Shown: positions 1 through 9,161, counted from the first letter of the stretch. The stretch: 64,000 bases of DNA from Corynebacterium mustelae (GCF_001020985.1 NZ_CP011542.1:1860001-1924000); one strand, 5' to 3'. The notes: generated by a model from the sequence alone, not told the origin. Numbers and translations are program-made.

Positions 1-481
1 AATCATGATTGCCGAGCACCTTCCGAGCAGCCTGGTTAGCGCGTGAGCGCAACCGCAGGGCCTCGCCTTGGTGTGGGCGGCGTAAATCGAGGTACCGATA
101 TTTCAGACGGGCTTCTTCGCCCACTTCGCCGCCTTTGGCGGCATCATCTATTTGGAATGGCAGTGCAGCAGCCTCGTTGAGCACTTCGAGTTCAGTGACG
201 TTTACTTCCACATCACCGGATGGCAGGTTGGGGTTTTCCGAACCTGCTGGACGCAACTCGACGGTTCCGGTGACCTTGAGGCAAAATTCGCTGCGCAGGT
301 GATGGGCTTCTTCTGCCACTGCATTATCGCGGAAAACAACCTGTGCGATCCCGGAAGAGTCCCGCAGATCAATGAAGATAACACCGCCGTGGTCTCGGCG
401 GCGGGAAACCCAACCGGTTAAGGTGACAGACTGTCCGGCAGTCTCCTTACGAAGTTCTCCTGCGAGATGAGTGCGCAGCAC
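1..481 (-). CDS. aspS: Aspartyl-tRNA synthetase, N-terminal part (3' end outside window)
   Basis: Charges tRNA-Asp (in many actinobacteria also tRNA-Asn) with aspartate in the cytoplasm. Only about the first 160 residues are inside the window. They carry the OB-fold anticodon-binding domain: [11 protein letters not shown] near the start, then [20 protein letters not shown] (about residues 20-40), and RYLDLRR (about residue 135), which leads into the class II catalytic core. The start is read as GTG at 481 because [10 protein letters not shown] follows it and an AAAGGA lies upstream. The gene is divergent from the zinc metallopeptidase, with 280 bases between them for two promoters. The family assignment is very secure; the C-terminal catalytic domain cannot be seen. 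Confidence 0.95.
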   Translation of the reverse strand, partial: MLRTHLAGELRKETAGQSVTLTGWVSRRRDHGGVIFIDLRDSSGIAQVVFRDNAVAEEAHHLRSEFCLKVTGTVELRPAGSENPNLPSGDVEVNVTELEVLNEAAALPFQIDDAAKGGEVGEEARLKYRYLDLRRPHQGEALRLRSRANQAARKVLGNHD

Positions 482-761
482 TGGCCTCAAATCCTTTCAA
501 GAAAGCCATGCTTAACCCAAGAACCAGTTTCATTACGGTTTGTATCAATTCACCCTATGTAACTAGCTCAAGTAGGAATGCTTGGCGATTGTGCGGTTAT
601 TTGATTGTTATCAGACCCTAGAAGTCTACCGTTATCCGGGCGAAAAGGCGCATTCTGTGTGCTAAACCCAAGCATCTACAGATCACTTGTCCCATTAAAG
701 CTGGTAGCTACTGGTGGTCAATCCTTCACTGTCACAGCGTTTCATGGAAGAATATATAACT

Positions 762-1619
762 ATGACATTCCGACCTGATGTTACTTTACGTAGCGATCGT
801 GTGCAGCGCGCCGGTAAAGCCCGCGGCATGGCCGTTGGTGGCGGCGGCATAGGTATTTTGCTGCTCGCTGGGATCATGTATTTCATGGGCGCCGACCCTA
901 GCCAGATTGCAGATGTTTTGGGCGGCAATCAGCAAACTGGGGCCGAAAATCAAAACTCGACATTAGATCACTGCAAGACCGGTGCCGACGCTAATGAGCA
1001 CGCCGACTGCCGTGTATCTGCTACCGCAGAATCTCTCGATGGCGTCTGGGAAAAAGTGCTTCCACAACAAGCCGGAATCAAATACGTTCCGCCCCAAGCT
1101 CGTACTTTAGACGGTTCCGCTCAGACCGGTTGCGGCATGGCAACCTCTGCCACCGGGCCGTTTTATTGCCCCGGTGATCAGACAGCGTATTTCGATGTTT
1201 CCTTCTTCGAGAAGCTTCCACAGTTTGGCGCTAAAAACACCCCGTTTGCGCAGGAATATATCGTGGCGCACGAATTTGGCCACCATATTCAGAAATTGCA
1301 GGGAACGTTGCATCTGTCTAATTACAATGAGCCAGGTGCCGATTCCAATGCGGTGAAGATTGAATTGCAGGCAGACTGCTACGCCGGGATTTGGGCGCAT
1401 TATGCGGATAAGGGTGAAAATGCTTTCCTACAGCCCATTACCCAGGAAGAATTAGCTGGTGCTATCAATGCCGCCCGGGCGGTGGGTGACGATAATATCC
1501 AAAAGCGTTCCGGCGGTACTGTTCGCCCAGACCTATTTACTCATGGTACTTCAGAGCAACGCCAGCAGGCGTTCCTTAACGGATACCAAAGCGGCCAGCT
1601 TTCTAGCTGCCCACTATAA
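762..1619 (+). CDS. Neutral zinc metallopeptidase, YpfJ type, membrane anchored
   Basis: Predicted membrane-bound zinc metalloprotease of about 285 residues. After a short cytoplasmic N-terminus there is one hydrophobic segment (about residues 26-48, GIGILLLAGIMYFMG), then a long extracytoplasmic part with the zinc-binding HEFGHH motif near residue 170 and a later ELQADCYAG segment that supplies further family-specific residues. Cysteines at conserved places (for example CKTGADANEHADC) suggest disulfides outside the membrane. The ATG at 762 is preferred: GGAAG lies about 11 bases upstream, and the residues before it in the longer reading look non-coding. The substrate is unknown. The family call is firm, the function beyond proteolysis is not. 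Confidence 0.88.
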   Translation: MTFRPDVTLRSDRVQRAGKARGMAVGGGGIGILLLAGIMYFMGADPSQIADVLGGNQQTGAENQNSTLDHCKTGADANEHADCRVSATAESLDGVWEKVLPQQAGIKYVPPQARTLDGSAQTGCGMATSATGPFYCPGDQTAYFDVSFFEKLPQFGAKNTPFAQEYIVAHEFGHHIQKLQGTLHLSNYNEPGADSNAVKIELQADCYAGIWAHYADKGENAFLQPITQEELAGAINAARAVGDDNIQKRSGGTVRPDLFTHGTSEQRQQAFLNGYQSGQLSSCPL

Positions 1620-1695
1620 AGTTTTCTGTAAATCTTTTTAGCAGTCGTAGTCACTGTTGTAGCCCAAAGGTGCCATCGTTTAAAGTCAGATGCAC

Positions 1696-1736
1696 AACGT
1701 CCGGCCCAACGTTTTATAACGTGGGCCGGACGTTTA
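1696..1736 (+). terminator. Rho-independent terminator, probably bidirectional
   Basis: Inverted repeat with arms at 1696-1713 and 1718-1734 (17 pairs, one bulged A) around a short loop, followed by a TTTA run. It lies between the convergent metallopeptidase and SNF2 helicase genes and could end transcription from both sides. Confidence 0.8.
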
Positions 1737-1799
1737 TCTGATTTCGGCTTTCAATTTTACTGCGGTTTCACTTGTCGACGTCCCCGGGTCGCACCCCAA

Positions 1800-4610
1800 T
1801 TACTGGATTGGTCGGTTACTGTCGTTTGTGGAATCTGGTTCTTGCGCGGGTGTTGTTGATACGGTTGTTGGTTCGGATGCTTCGGATTCCATCGTATCTT
1901 CCGCACTGTTAGTTCCTGTATCGTCGGTGATTCCCAGGCGTTTGCGCTCGGCTGCGATGATGTCTGCGGCAATCTGTGCTTCAGAAACATCGACGGCGTC
2001 GTGGACGTCAGCGGCTTCGGATTCCCGCGCGTATTGATCAAATAATTGCCGTTTTTCTTTGGTTATTTCCAACAGACGTTCGTCGACCGTGTCGTCACCG
2101 ATGATTCGATGAACGTGCACGATTTCGGTCTGTCCCATACGGTGCGCCCGTGCAATTGCTTGGTCTTCCAGGCTGGGCTTGACTTGCACCTCAGCCAAAA
2201 CAACAATCTGAGCCTTCTGGATATTAAGTCCCACACCACCGGCACCGATCTGCGCCAGCAAAACGCTACCACTGACGCCTAGGTCGTCGACAAGCAACTG
2301 GCGCTGGGCTGGTGGAACGTCACCGTTAATAACACCGACCGATTTAGTGGCGAATTCTTCTTGCAAGCGCTCCAAAACATCGCGGAAGTAACTAAAAATC
2401 AGGACGTTCTTGTTTTCAGTTTCTGCGTCGGCGACGATTTCCCGGATGCGTTCGACCTTGGCACACATCGGCGACTGAGACTGAAATGCCGCCCGGCGCG
2501 CCCGCATCCAATTGGAGTCGGTGATAGCGGCCGCGTAGTTCTTTTCGTCAGCGGAGCTAAGCGTCACCCAATCAAGGTTCTCAACCTTTTCTGGGAGTTC
2601 ATCAAGCACGTCTTGCTGGTTGCGTCGCAAGTATGCGGGTGCCACCCGTACCCGAAATTGTGCGGGACGTTCGGCAGAATCCTCGGGGCTATCTGACAGC
2701 AATTCGGGCTGAACGTAACGGACTAGTTGTCGGAATTCCTTCAACCGGTTTTCCATCGGTGTACCGGTCATGAGCAGCGCGTAGTCGGCTCCTTCGATGA
2801 GTTTCGCGACCGCTTTGGATCGAAGTGCCCCCGGATTTTTCACGAAGTGCGCTTCATCAACTATCACCATCTCTGGTGCAGCTATATCCATACTGCGGGC
2901 ACCATCGTAGGTGACTATGAGGAATCCCCCGGTTTCCGCCCAGCTAGAAACAGCAACTTCTTTTGCTTCACCGTGCCCAATGTGGACGGGAATATTGGTG
3001 AATTTCGTTATTTCGCGACTCCAGTTCACGATCAATGACGCAGGAACAACCACTGCAATTCGCGCAGCAGGCTGTGTTGCGGAAAGATGGGCTGCCGCCG
3101 CCAAAGCTTGCACGGTTTTGCCAAGCCCCATCTCGTCGCCAAGAATCGTTTTCTTGCGCACCAAAGTGAATTTGGCACCGAAGCTCTGATAGCCACGCAG
3201 GTACAGATCGTGGAGCAATTCGTCGTTGAGTTGTAAAGCGCGGATCGCTTCAATTGTGGATTCGTCCAGACCCGCGAGATTCGTCGCGGCAGCACTTTTT
3301 TCTAACAGCGCGTCGAGCAATGATTGATAATGCGCCGGTCGGGATAGATAATCCACCCACGCTTCCTCGCTGAGCTGCCGTGCCGTCGTCAGGGTGTCTG
3401 CTCCGATAGGTACCGAGGCGGCCTGAGTCATCAATGACTCTGGTGCTGCGACTGCCCACGCGATGTCATCCAAAAACTGTCCGTAGCAATTCTCTCCTGC
3501 TTTCACTACAACCAAGGCAGTTCCAGCCGGGTTCATGTTCTCCGGAAACTCGGCGAAGTAGCGAATTAGGCGTTCCCGCCGGTTTTTCTGATCGATCGTC
3601 AATGTATCGGTCAATTCAAATACTTTTAACACACCGACCAGGTTTTTCGCTGCCGGTGACGCTTCGGTACCTATCGTGGCGGTATCAGCTGCCTGTGCTT
3701 CCGAAAGCAACGTTTGGGCGGCCGCCTTGAGCCGATTGGCGGTCTGGAGTCCAATGCCTGAAACTTGGGTCAACGTCGTTATCGGTGTATGCAAAACATC
3801 GTGCACAGTTGAAATCCCGATTTCCGCTAATCCGGTAGTTCGGAGCCGGTCATTCGTGACTGTTTTTAAATGATCAACGGGTAATTCCCGCATCAATAGT
3901 TCGGCTCGTTCGCTCTGAAGCTGGTGCAATTGTCGCCTGGCTTCTTCGGTTAACTGTGGCTGGGCGAGCGGATCGTGGATTATGCGTTGCACCAGCATGA
4001 ATGTCGGATAGACGTAATTTCGGTCGAGCGTATCGAACCCAATTCCTACGGTATTTTCCAACCCGAGTTCCGCGACCAATGCGTTGCGGGCGGCGGAAAT
4101 ATATGTATCTGGTAGCCCGTGTACGCCTGGATTTAAGTGGACTCCGCGAAGTTGGAGGTTGTTGGCTAGCTGTGCCCGGTGCAAGGCATCTTTGGCCACG
4201 GTTTCTAATTCGGAAATTGCGGGATCCGTCAGCCGAAGCTCCAGTTCCTCAGCGGCGGCCTGAGCCGCTGCATTATGTGCGGCCGAAGAAAACAGCGAAC
4301 CGAACAGACTTCCTGCTTTCTCACTCGCCCGATAAAGCTGACCAAGCGGCGCGATCAAGTTCAGGAACTTTTGTAGGGATTCGAGGGCGTCGGTGCATTC
4401 GGCGCGGACGAACATTCCCGGCGGCCATGTGATCATCGTGGGATCTATCACGTGGACCGATTCCGCACCGTCAGTGATGCCGATTTGCGTGGAAACGCGG
4501 GCTGGAAGTGGTTCTGCCGTTAGGGTGGCAATTAACGCTTCGACGGTCGGAATGTAGTCGATTAACGCGGCGGCACGGTTGCGTAATGCATTGACTCGGG
4601 AACGATCCAT
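1800..4610 (-). CDS. SNF2-family DEAD/H helicase with N-terminal helix-hairpin-helix
   Basis: Superfamily 2 ATPase of 936 residues. Motif I is LGDEMGLGKTVQA (about residues 490-500), motif II is VIVDEAHFVKN (about 585), motif III LLMTGTPMENR follows, and the helicase C lobe ends with IARAHRMGQTEIVHVHRII (about 820), the SNF2 form of motif VI. Upstream, around residues 255-300, the segment IGISTVHDVLH...VSGIGLQTANRLK reads as a helix-hairpin-helix DNA-binding unit. The C-terminal 60 residues are acidic, Ser/Thr-rich and probably disordered. It starts 9 bases after the YhgE-like gene stops, so it is likely the last gene of that operon. Such proteins move on double-stranded DNA and remodel bound proteins; the cellular target is unknown. 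Confidence 0.9.
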   Translation of the reverse strand: MDRSRVNALRNRAAALIDYIPTVEALIATLTAEPLPARVSTQIGITDGAESVHVIDPTMITWPPGMFVRAECTDALESLQKFLNLIAPLGQLYRASEKAGSLFGSLFSSAAHNAAAQAAAEELELRLTDPAISELETVAKDALHRAQLANNLQLRGVHLNPGVHGLPDTYISAARNALVAELGLENTVGIGFDTLDRNYVYPTFMLVQRIIHDPLAQPQLTEEARRQLHQLQSERAELLMRELPVDHLKTVTNDRLRTTGLAEIGISTVHDVLHTPITTLTQVSGIGLQTANRLKAAAQTLLSEAQAADTATIGTEASPAAKNLVGVLKVFELTDTLTIDQKNRRERLIRYFAEFPENMNPAGTALVVVKAGENCYGQFLDDIAWAVAAPESLMTQAASVPIGADTLTTARQLSEEAWVDYLSRPAHYQSLLDALLEKSAAATNLAGLDESTIEAIRALQLNDELLHDLYLRGYQSFGAKFTLVRKKTILGDEMGLGKTVQALAAAAHLSATQPAARIAVVVPASLIVNWSREITKFTNIPVHIGHGEAKEVAVSSWAETGGFLIVTYDGARSMDIAAPEMVIVDEAHFVKNPGALRSKAVAKLIEGADYALLMTGTPMENRLKEFRQLVRYVQPELLSDSPEDSAERPAQFRVRVAPAYLRRNQQDVLDELPEKVENLDWVTLSSADEKNYAAAITDSNWMRARRAAFQSQSPMCAKVERIREIVADAETENKNVLIFSYFRDVLERLQEEFATKSVGVINGDVPPAQRQLLVDDLGVSGSVLLAQIGAGGVGLNIQKAQIVVLAEVQVKPSLEDQAIARAHRMGQTEIVHVHRIIGDDTVDERLLEITKEKRQLFDQYARESEAADVHDAVDVSEAQIAADIIAAERKRLGITDDTGTNSAEDTMESEASEPTTVSTTPAQEPDSTNDSNRPIQ

Positions 4611-4619
4611 GCCCTCATT

Positions 4620-6629
4620 CTAAACAGATACTTCAGGCCGGAAGTCTTTCATTTTCCACCGGCGATCCCGCCGGGCGGACAAACCAGAGGCGGTTAAGAA
4701 TAACGCCATGACAACCACAAGGAAGAGCACCGCTTCTATGGCTCGGTCGTCATAGGCTGCATCAATTCCAAAAATTATTTCTCGGGTTAGGTTCACTGAA
4801 TAGGTCATGGGGTCAATAGTATGGAACCACCGAAGCGGAGTAGGCTGGGTTTCCGGTGGATAAAGCCCGCCGGAGGACACTATCTGCAGCGTCATTAATC
4901 CCAAACACAGAACACGGCCAACCGTTGCCCCAAAAATATTGTTCAAACCTTGAGTTATGGCGATGAACGCGACGGAGATCAGGCACATGCTGGCCCACAG
5001 CCCTAGTTCGTGGACTGCATGTAGCCCCAGTGCGAAGCGCTGAACGCAAAACATGATGGTGGCTTGGGCTATGCCCACCACGATCGCGGGCAAATACGAT
5101 GCCATGACGCCGCGGATGGGAACCGCACCGGAGTCGATGGCGCGGCGCTGTGATGGGCGCAGCAGCATGAATATTACGGTGGCGCCCATAAACAGGCCGA
5201 TGGAGATGAACATTGGGGCGAGTCCCACACCAAATAGCGAAAGTTCGTCTTTGGTTTGTTGTTCTTTAACCGGAGTGGCGAACGAGGCGGACGCTCCGTC
5301 CGCGAAACCAGGAACTTGTTCCGCGCCTTGGTTTAATTTCAGTGAGAGTTCGCCACTGCCTTCGTCTAAGCGAACCATGCCGCTTGCTAGTTGGTTCGCG
5401 CCGACGGTTAATTGCTGTGCTCCTTGCGCCAACTTAGAGGTACCGTCTGCCAGCTTTCGGCTGCCAACGACCAGCCGCTCGGACCCGTCGGAAAGCTTGT
5501 GCACGCCTTCAGATAGCTGACGAGCGCCGTCTGTTGCTTTGTTTAGTCCTGCCCGGTATTCGGCTGTCGGATCTGTTAGCTGCCGGTGCAATTCTTGCGC
5601 GCCAGCAGATAATTGGTTGAGTTTGCTGATGGCGTCATCACCGTTACCCAATCCTTGGTTGCGGATATTCCAAACGATGGCATCTGCTTGCTGTGCAAGA
5701 TCTGTTGCCTGCGGAATATTCAACGATCGCAGTTGCGCTGCGAGATTGATCAACGGGGTCAGTGCTTCTTCTTGTTCACCGGCCACTGTCGCTGCCGGAC
5801 CAGTGAGCTTGGTTACCCCCTCACTGATTTGCCCAGCACCAGCACCTAATCGATCAGTAGCGGCGTTTAATTGGCTCAGGCCGTCGGCTAGCGATTGCGA
5901 GGCCCCAGCTGCAGTATTCAGATTTGTGCTCAGTGTTTCAGCCCCGTCAGCGAGTTGATGGGCTGCGTCGTCTGCAGTGATCAGGCCGTCGGCTAGCGTG
6001 CCTGCTCCACCATCGAGTTTTTGGGCACCATCGGTTGCGGTGTGTGCTCCATCAGCGAGTTGCTTCGCGCCGTCTCCTGCTTTGCTAAGATTGTCCTTGA
6101 TAGTGCTGAACCCTACAAGCAATTGGTCGACAAGTTTCTCCCCTAAATTTTCATTGACAATCATCAACACTTGGTTGACAACTTGATTGCCCAAAGCGGT
6201 ACCAAGTAATCCATTGGTGTTGTTAAACACCGCATTCATCGTGGCGTGATGCGGATTATCGGTATTGACGCTAGAAACTGCTTGGGAAAAGTCTTCCGGA
6301 AATTCGATGGCGAAATAGTATGTTCCGTTTGCCACACCTTCTTGGGCTTCCTCGACCGTGGTTTCGTGAAAGTCGACAGCACCGGAGGCGAGTAGCTTTT
6401 CGACGATCAAATCGCCAGCGTTCAATTCTTCGCCGTTGACTTCTGCCCCCTCATCGGAATTGATCACCGCGACAGGCAAGTTATTCAGTCGCCCGATTGG
6501 GTCCCAGTAGCTCCAAACGAAGAGTCCGCCAAACAATAATGGAAGAAGCATGATAACTGCCAAAGCCAAGGGCGGCAGTTTGCCGCGAGAAAATCGCCGC
6601 AGCTCCGAGCCGATATGAAACGTGCTCAT
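4620..6629 (-). CDS. YhgE/Pip-type ABC-2 membrane protein with long heptad-repeat ectodomain
   Basis: Membrane protein of 669 residues with the YhgE/Pip layout. One transmembrane helix lies near residues 19-41, followed by a large extracytoplasmic region, then about five or six helices from about residue 485 to the C-terminus. The ectodomain holds many repeats of the L-A-D-G-A-x-x-L type (KQLADGAHTA, QKLDGGAGTL, HQLADGAETL and others, about residues 185-460), which should form coiled coil. The start codon directly follows the stop of the upstream ATPase gene (TAAATG), so the two are translationally coupled. Relatives are ABC-2 exporters, phage-infection proteins and the EsaA scaffold of type VII secretion. 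Transport of a lipid or drug is inference only. Confidence 0.85.
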   Translation of the reverse strand: MSTFHIGSELRRFSRGKLPPLALAVIMLLPLLFGGLFVWSYWDPIGRLNNLPVAVINSDEGAEVNGEELNAGDLIVEKLLASGAVDFHETTVEEAQEGVANGTYYFAIEFPEDFSQAVSSVNTDNPHHATMNAVFNNTNGLLGTALGNQVVNQVLMIVNENLGEKLVDQLLVGFSTIKDNLSKAGDGAKQLADGAHTATDGAQKLDGGAGTLADGLITADDAAHQLADGAETLSTNLNTAAGASQSLADGLSQLNAATDRLGAGAGQISEGVTKLTGPAATVAGEQEEALTPLINLAAQLRSLNIPQATDLAQQADAIVWNIRNQGLGNGDDAISKLNQLSAGAQELHRQLTDPTAEYRAGLNKATDGARQLSEGVHKLSDGSERLVVGSRKLADGTSKLAQGAQQLTVGANQLASGMVRLDEGSGELSLKLNQGAEQVPGFADGASASFATPVKEQQTKDELSLFGVGLAPMFISIGLFMGATVIFMLLRPSQRRAIDSGAVPIRGVMASYLPAIVVGIAQATIMFCVQRFALGLHAVHELGLWASMCLISVAFIAITQGLNNIFGATVGRVLCLGLMTLQIVSSGGLYPPETQPTPLRWFHTIDPMTYSVNLTREIIFGIDAAYDDRAIEAVLFLVVVMALFLTASGLSARRDRRWKMKDFRPEVSV

Positions 6630-7343
6630 TTATTCTGCCTCCCCGTTTCCTCGATGGTTATGCACCGCGACTACATGATGGCAAATGGCATCAGTATCGG
6701 GGTTAACGCTCATTGCGACAACCGGCATGGTGGCGCTGAGCGAACGTAAGTTACGCAGTAGGTTATTGCGTAATTCAAGGCTACGCAGTTGATCGATGTC
6801 ATCGACCAATAGCAATGCTGCATCCGGCCGCGACATTATCGCCAACACGATTCGCAACACGAACCGGCGGTACGGGTCTAATTGTCCTACTAGGGTGCGC
6901 TTGGCGGCTTCATTATCCATATCAAACCCAAGCAGATCGGCTGCCTTGCGGTATGACGCAATGGTATCGATGTTTCGCGGGGTTGGTTTCCACCATTTTT
7001 CATGCCAAGCAGCTTGTTCTCTAATGACGGTCCGTACCGGCACCAGACGTTCGAGGGAGTCTATTTCTGGCACTCCGGCTATAGCTGTATGCAGAAAACG
7101 TTGTTTTGGAGAGTGAAATTCCTTACCATCTGCACCACATACAATCACCGAACCTGAGGCTTCTTTCATTCTTCCGCACAGTGTCATGCTGAGAGTAGTT
7201 GCTGCTTGTTCCCGATCGGTGTGGATAAGCGTCAATCCAACGGCCGGAACTTCGATATCGGGAAACTGCACACCGGAGATGACCTCAAGCCCGGTGGCCT
7301 TGATGCACATCGAAATTTCAGTTGGGGTTTCTACAGTATCCAT
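6630..7343 (-). CDS. Degenerate ABC-type ATPase subunit paired with the YhgE-like protein
   Basis: Cytoplasmic protein of 237 residues with the layout of an ABC ATPase but eroded catalytic motifs. Where a Walker A (GxxGxGKS/T) should sit there is IHTDREQAATTLSMTL (about residues 39-54), with no lysine-containing P-loop. The signature region reads VGQLDPYRRFVLRIVLAI instead of LSGGQ. The Walker B is fairly well kept, AALLLVDDIDQ (about residue 180), but D replaces the usual catalytic E. Its stop is immediately followed by the ATG of the membrane protein, so they probably form one complex. It may bind nucleotide weakly or act as a structural subunit. The family call comes from layout and context, so confidence is moderate. 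Confidence 0.65.
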   Translation of the reverse strand: MDTVETPTEISMCIKATGLEVISGVQFPDIEVPAVGLTLIHTDREQAATTLSMTLCGRMKEASGSVIVCGADGKEFHSPKQRFLHTAIAGVPEIDSLERLVPVRTVIREQAAWHEKWWKPTPRNIDTIASYRKAADLLGFDMDNEAAKRTLVGQLDPYRRFVLRIVLAIMSRPDAALLLVDDIDQLRSLELRNNLLRNLRSLSATMPVVAMSVNPDTDAICHHVVAVHNHRGNGEAE

Positions 7344-7684
7344 ATTCTTTCTTTGCTTTTTCGCGTTTCGTATTAAGGTTCATCAATTGTGATGAGGGGT
7401 GAATAAGCGGGAAAACGTTAATTGCCCCGCGAACAAAACGGACATTATTGCCCCATTCTTCGCCATTCATCCGCGTTTGTCACGTTTTGCAATCTGTGCC
7501 AACATCGTGAAACTTCTATTTATAATTTCAGCATTAGCTAAATAACTTTTTAAGTTTTTGCACATTTGAATCCCCCTTTTTGGTAAAAATAACACCCCCT
7601 TGCCCCTACTTTTATCAGCGGAAATAAAGTTGAAAGCCAATTTCTGTTTGTTTTTAAAGATTTTAAGTTATCGTGTGAAGTGTT
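7344..7684. other. AT-rich divergent intergenic region
   Basis: About 340 bases between the divergent ATPase gene and the FMN reductase gene. It is noticeably richer in A+T than its surroundings, particularly 7500-7680, and must hold both promoters. I see no tRNA, no clear operator palindrome and no convincing small gene. Confidence 0.5.
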
Positions 7685-8209
7685 ATGGCTACATTAACTA
7701 TTATTTCGGCTGGGCTTGCATCGCCTTCTTCTTCCGTGGAACTGGGGCAATTAATCGCTGCCCCCATCCTTTCCGCGCGTGATGATATGGAACTAAAAGT
7801 TATTGAGATCAAGGATTTGGGCCACGATCTCATAGATTTCATGACGACGGGCGGAATTTGTACCCCGCAGCTTGAACAAACCATCGACACGGTCACCGAG
7901 TCCGATGCATTAATCGTGGTCACTCCCGTTTTTCAGGCTTCATACTCCGGGATATTTAAGCTGTTTTTCGACGCAATCCCCATGGAATCGCTCAAGAACA
8001 CGCCAGTTATCCTTGCTGCTAATGCGGGTTCGCAACGGCACGCACTTGTCATTGAATACGCGATCCGCCCGTTGTTCTCTTTCTTCAAAGCCCGCATAGT
8101 CCCAACTGGCATCTTGGTTACTCCTGCCGATCGAACCCCTGAGGCCTGGCCGCTTCTACTAGAGCGCATTGATCGCGCCGCCAACGAAATGTGTTCGCTG
8201 ATTAAGTAA
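7685..8209 (+). CDS. NAD(P)H-dependent FMN reductase, flavodoxin fold
   Basis: Flavoprotein of 174 residues in the NADPH-dependent FMN reductase family (CE1759-like, related to MsuE/SsuE). It opens with a beta strand and phosphate-binding loop (TIISAGLASPSSSVELG, residues 4-20). Next comes DALIVVTPVFQASYSGIFKLFFDAI (about 75-100), where the TPVFQ-x-SYSG segment is the typical isoalloxazine contact, then VILAANAGSQRH (about 107-118). It would supply reduced FMN to a monooxygenase or reduce flavin directly. No partner monooxygenase is adjacent. The gene is followed at 69 bases by the HEPN-like gene on the same strand. Confidence 0.85.
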   Translation: MATLTIISAGLASPSSSVELGQLIAAPILSARDDMELKVIEIKDLGHDLIDFMTTGGICTPQLEQTIDTVTESDALIVVTPVFQASYSGIFKLFFDAIPMESLKNTPVILAANAGSQRHALVIEYAIRPLFSFFKARIVPTGILVTPADRTPEAWPLLLERIDRAANEMCSLIK

Positions 8210-8277
8210 CGCAAATCGGTGATTGTCACATCACTCGCTGCTGTCATGAGCCAGATCGGCTCACTACTATTGGCGGT

Positions 8278-9018
8278 ATGGACGTCGATCTCAACCATCA
8301 CCGCGCGTTCCCGTTCCTCGCAGCCTTTAACGACATCGAGCGGCATCTCCGGCATCGGCTCAGCGCCCGACACAGCGATAGCTTTAGCAGAATGGTTCGT
8401 GATGCCGAGCGCATTCGCATCCTTGGTTCGCAGGAAGCGGAAACGTTGCTGGAGTACGCTGAGCTGCGCAACGCCATTTCGCATGGTGAATACGACGAAA
8501 GCTTCCAGCCCATCGCCGAGCCGAATGTCGATACGCTTCGGCGCATTGAAAAGATCCGCGACCAGCTACTACATCCGGCAACGGCACTGCAGGTGTTGGG
8601 CGGACAACGAGTGGAAACATACTCTCCTTCCACGACTTTTGGTGAACTTCTCCGCGCCCGCCACGGAAAGTACCCGGTGTATTCCGAAGGCTCATTTATC
8701 ACGGTCGTGCAGGATCAAGATGTGGTGCGATGGATTGCAACTCGTCCCCGGACAGACTCGCTGATAACCATTGATACTAACGACACCATCGACGAGCTTC
8801 TGCGCTCTGAAGTCATGGCTATCAGCCGAAAATCATGCGTTTTCCTAGGCCGCAACGCGACCCCCACCGCAGTTATAACGGCCATGACCACGCCGCTTGA
8901 TGGGCACCTGCCAAGTGCCATAATCATTAACGAATCCGGTAAACCGCATCAGAAACCGCTGCGGATCGTAACTGGTTCCGACGTTGCGCTATTGGTGGAG
9001 AAGCTTTCCCGCGCCTAA
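8278..9018 (+). CDS. HEPN-like domain plus CBS-like domain protein
   Basis: Protein of 246 residues that I read as two parts. The N-terminal 90 residues are helical (FLAAFNDIERHLRHRL, then LLEYAELRNAISHGEYDE, then TLRRIEKIRDQLLHP). They contain R64-N65-x3-H69, the RNxxxH pattern of HEPN ribonuclease domains. From about residue 100 a mixed alpha/beta part (TTFGELLRARHGKYPVYSEG, later AIIINESGKPHQKPLRIVTGSDV) looks like a CBS pair, usually a nucleotide-sensing module. The next gene on the same strand is an AAA-type ATPase. No convincing ribosome site is seen before ATG 8278. RNA cleavage is inference from the motif; the protein could equally be a non-catalytic HEPN or DUF4145-type protein. Confidence 0.6.
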   Translation: MDVDLNHHRAFPFLAAFNDIERHLRHRLSARHSDSFSRMVRDAERIRILGSQEAETLLEYAELRNAISHGEYDESFQPIAEPNVDTLRRIEKIRDQLLHPATALQVLGGQRVETYSPSTTFGELLRARHGKYPVYSEGSFITVVQDQDVVRWIATRPRTDSLITIDTNDTIDELLRSEVMAISRKSCVFLGRNATPTAVITAMTTPLDGHLPSAIIINESGKPHQKPLRIVTGSDVALLVEKLSRA

Positions 9019-9155
9019 CGCAGCCGCTTGTCGACACCTATCAAACGCCCGGTTGAGCCCCGCGTCGACCGTACCAGCCCCACGGTTATGGCGGCATTGA
9101 TGGTTTTTCTGCCAGGTTTGAAACTTTCTATATTTTCTACAAAATTTACGTTTTC

Positions 9156-9161
9156 TATAAT
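9156..9161 (+). promoter_or_regulatory. Candidate -10 element of the ATPase gene
   Basis: A perfect TATAAT lies in a very AT-rich stretch (9115-9170), 33 bases before the first possible start of the ATPase gene. No good -35 box is evident, which is common in corynebacteria. It suggests the ATPase can be transcribed separately from the HEPN-like gene. Confidence 0.45.

Noticed and set aside
5053..5958. Plus-strand open frames opposite the YhgE-like gene
   Set aside because: They come from the repeated LADGA codons read backwards; not proteins.
7933..8484. Minus-strand open frame of 183 codons across the FMN reductase/HEPN junction
   Set aside because: Overlaps two plus-strand genes with clear protein character; no start signal and no domain.
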